From NCBI GenBank assembly GCA_017532485.1, contig JAFXJE010000167.1, forward strand, positions 1-8,556: a stretch of 8,556 nt of DNA, read 5' to 3'. This document shows positions 7,399 to 8,556 of this stretch, piece after piece. The position numbers were made by a program, and so were the translations under genes. Position 1 is the first letter of the stretch. Each line of letters opens with the position of its first letter. The DNA comes from Peptococcaceae bacterium. Its GTDB lineage: Bacteria > Bacillota > Peptococcia > Peptococcales > Peptococcaceae. The notes beneath the pieces were generated by a model. The model made no database searches, was not told the origin of the DNA, and saw nothing but the letters and a program-made list of their open reading frames with translations.

Positions 7399-8556
7399 TT
7401 AGTGTTTGAAATGACGAATACCTGTGAAGACCATAGCAATGCCTAATTCATTACAAGCTGCGATTACTTCTTCATCACGTACGGAACCACCTGGTTGAAT
7501 AATTGCTGTAATACCAGCTGCATGAGCTGCATCAATACTATCACGGAATGGGAAGAAAGCATCAGATGCCAATACTGCACCTTTACATTCTTCGCCACCT
7601 TGGGTGAAGGCAATATTTGCAGAACCTACGCGATTCATTTGACCTGCACCTACACCTAAGGTTTGACCATTTTTAGTTACAACGATAGCGTTGGATTTAA
7701 CATGTTTAACAATGTTCCAAGCAAATAATAATTCTTGAATTTCAGCCTCTGTTGGAGCTTTTTCAGTAACAACTTTTAAGTCTTCTGCTTTAACATGATG
7801 TTCGTCTAATTGTTGTACTAAGAAGCCGCCGCTTACTTTTTCAATCCAAACATCATTAGTATCTGTTTTTTCACCTAAAGCCAATAATCTTAAGTTTTGT
7901 TTTGTTTTTAAGATTTCTAAACTTTCTGCATCAAAATCAGGAGCTACTACAGCTTCTAAGAAAGTTTTTACCAGCTCTTCAGCTGTTGCTTTATCTACAG
8001 TACGATTTAAAGCTACAATACCACCGAAAGCAGATACAGAGTCTGCTGCATAAGCGCGTTGATAAGCTTCTTGTAAAGTTTCACCTACTGCTGCACCACA
8101 TGGGTTGGTATGTTTTACTACAACTGCTGCCGGTTTATCTGTAAATTCAGTTACAATTTTCCAAGCAGAGTCTACGTCAACAATATTATTGTAGGATAAT
8201 TCTTTACCGTTTAATTGTTTACCATGAGCCACTGTACCAGAAGCAGCTACGCCGGAACGATAGAAAGCTGCTTGTTGATGTGGATTTTCACCATAACGCA
8301 AGCCTTGTAATTTTTGACCACCGAAAGCGATTTCATCAGCGAATAATTCAGCACCAAAAGCTTTAGTTAAATAATTGCTGATAGCAGCATCATATTGAGC
8401 TGTATGTTGGAAAGCTGCTAAAGCTAATCTTTGTTTTGTTTGTAAGCTTAAAGCACCAGTTTCTTTTAATTCTGCCAAAACACCGTCATAAGCTTTTGGA
8501 TTTACTACGATAGCTACACGGTCATGGTTTTTAGCTGCAGAGCGTACCATAGTAGG
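7399..8556 (-). CDS. purH: Bifunctional AICAR transformylase / IMP cyclohydrolase (partial, N-terminus beyond the window)
   Basis: Catalyses the last two steps to IMP: formylation of AICAR with 10-formyl-THF, then ring closure. The reading frame stays open to the right edge, and 385 residues are visible. The first Met, at 8550, is internal. It is preceded by Pro-Thr, and the segment PTMVRSAAKNHDRVAIVV matches the conserved (GG)PTMVRAAAKN region of the cyclohydrolase domain. PurH is usually a little over 500 residues, so roughly 120-130 are missing. Transformylase landmarks, numbered from the first visible residue, are RYGENPHQ (87-94), LSYNN (120-124), the active-site KHTNPCGA (148-155), SAFGGIVALNR (175-185), KSNAIVV (287-293), SDAFFPFRD (331-339) and the characteristic C-terminal TGIRHFKH (378-385). 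It is the most upstream visible gene of the purH-purD-purL operon; the operon promoter and any purine-responsive control lie outside the window. Its formyl donor can be supplied by FolD, encoded at the left of the window. Confidence 0.97.
   Translation of the reverse strand, partial: PTMVRSAAKNHDRVAIVVNPKAYDGVLAELKETGALSLQTKQRLALAAFQHTAQYDAAISNYLTKAFGAELFADEIAFGGQKLQGLRYGENPHQQAAFYRSGVAASGTVAHGKQLNGKELSYNNIVDVDSAWKIVTEFTDKPAAVVVKHTNPCGAAVGETLQEAYQRAYAADSVSAFGGIVALNRTVDKATAEELVKTFLEAVVAPDFDAESLEILKTKQNLRLLALGEKTDTNDVWIEKVSGGFLVQQLDEHHVKAEDLKVVTEKAPTEAEIQELLFAWNIVKHVKSNAIVVTKNGQTLGVGAGQMNRVGSANIAFTQGGEECKGAVLASDAFFPFRDSIDAAHAAGITAIIQPGGSVRDEEVIAACNELGIAMVFTGIRHFKH

Noticed and set aside
8548..8550. 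ATG at 8550 as the purH start
   Set aside because: The frame continues to the window edge, and this Met is the internal one of the conserved PTMVR segment, so the gene is truncated by the window and is not a short PurH.

Overview
The window is a compact stretch of bacterial chromosome with no mobile elements, CRISPR arrays or RNA genes that I can see. It looks like a low-GC, Gram-positive-type bacterium (Bacillota/Firmicutes; a Clostridia or Negativicutes anaerobe would fit). The reasons are AT-rich third codon positions, strong AGGAGG-type ribosome binding sites, and a single-chain PurL of the kind I associate with Clostridia, Bacteroides and streptococci. I cannot name a genus from this sequence alone.

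Layout. Positions 1-1391 (minus strand) hold a two-gene unit: folD, then an unrecognised gene that starts 4 nt after the folD stop and runs off the left edge. Positions 1392-1560 form a short divergent promoter region serving folD (leftward) and a TtcA-like tRNA-thiolation gene (rightward, 1561-2334). A perfect hairpin flanked by A and T runs (2317-2346) sits at the end of that gene and should terminate transcription from both sides. From 2377 to the right edge, the minus strand carries the tail of a purine operon transcribed in the order purH (5' end cut off by the window), purD, purL. Gaps there are 18 and 12 nt, and each downstream gene has its own Shine-Dalgarno.

How the genes fit together. 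PurD makes glycinamide ribonucleotide, PurL converts formyl-GAR to FGAM, and PurH performs the last two steps to IMP. FolD interconverts methylene-THF, methenyl-THF and 10-formyl-THF, and so can supply the formyl donor used by PurH and by GAR transformylase. The TtcA-like protein belongs to tRNA modification and has no obvious pathway link to its neighbours.

This is mostly ordinary housekeeping sequence. The least explained item is the partial gene at 1-538, which is coupled to folD and has no family I recognise. I found no evidence of a new defence, mobile or regulatory system.
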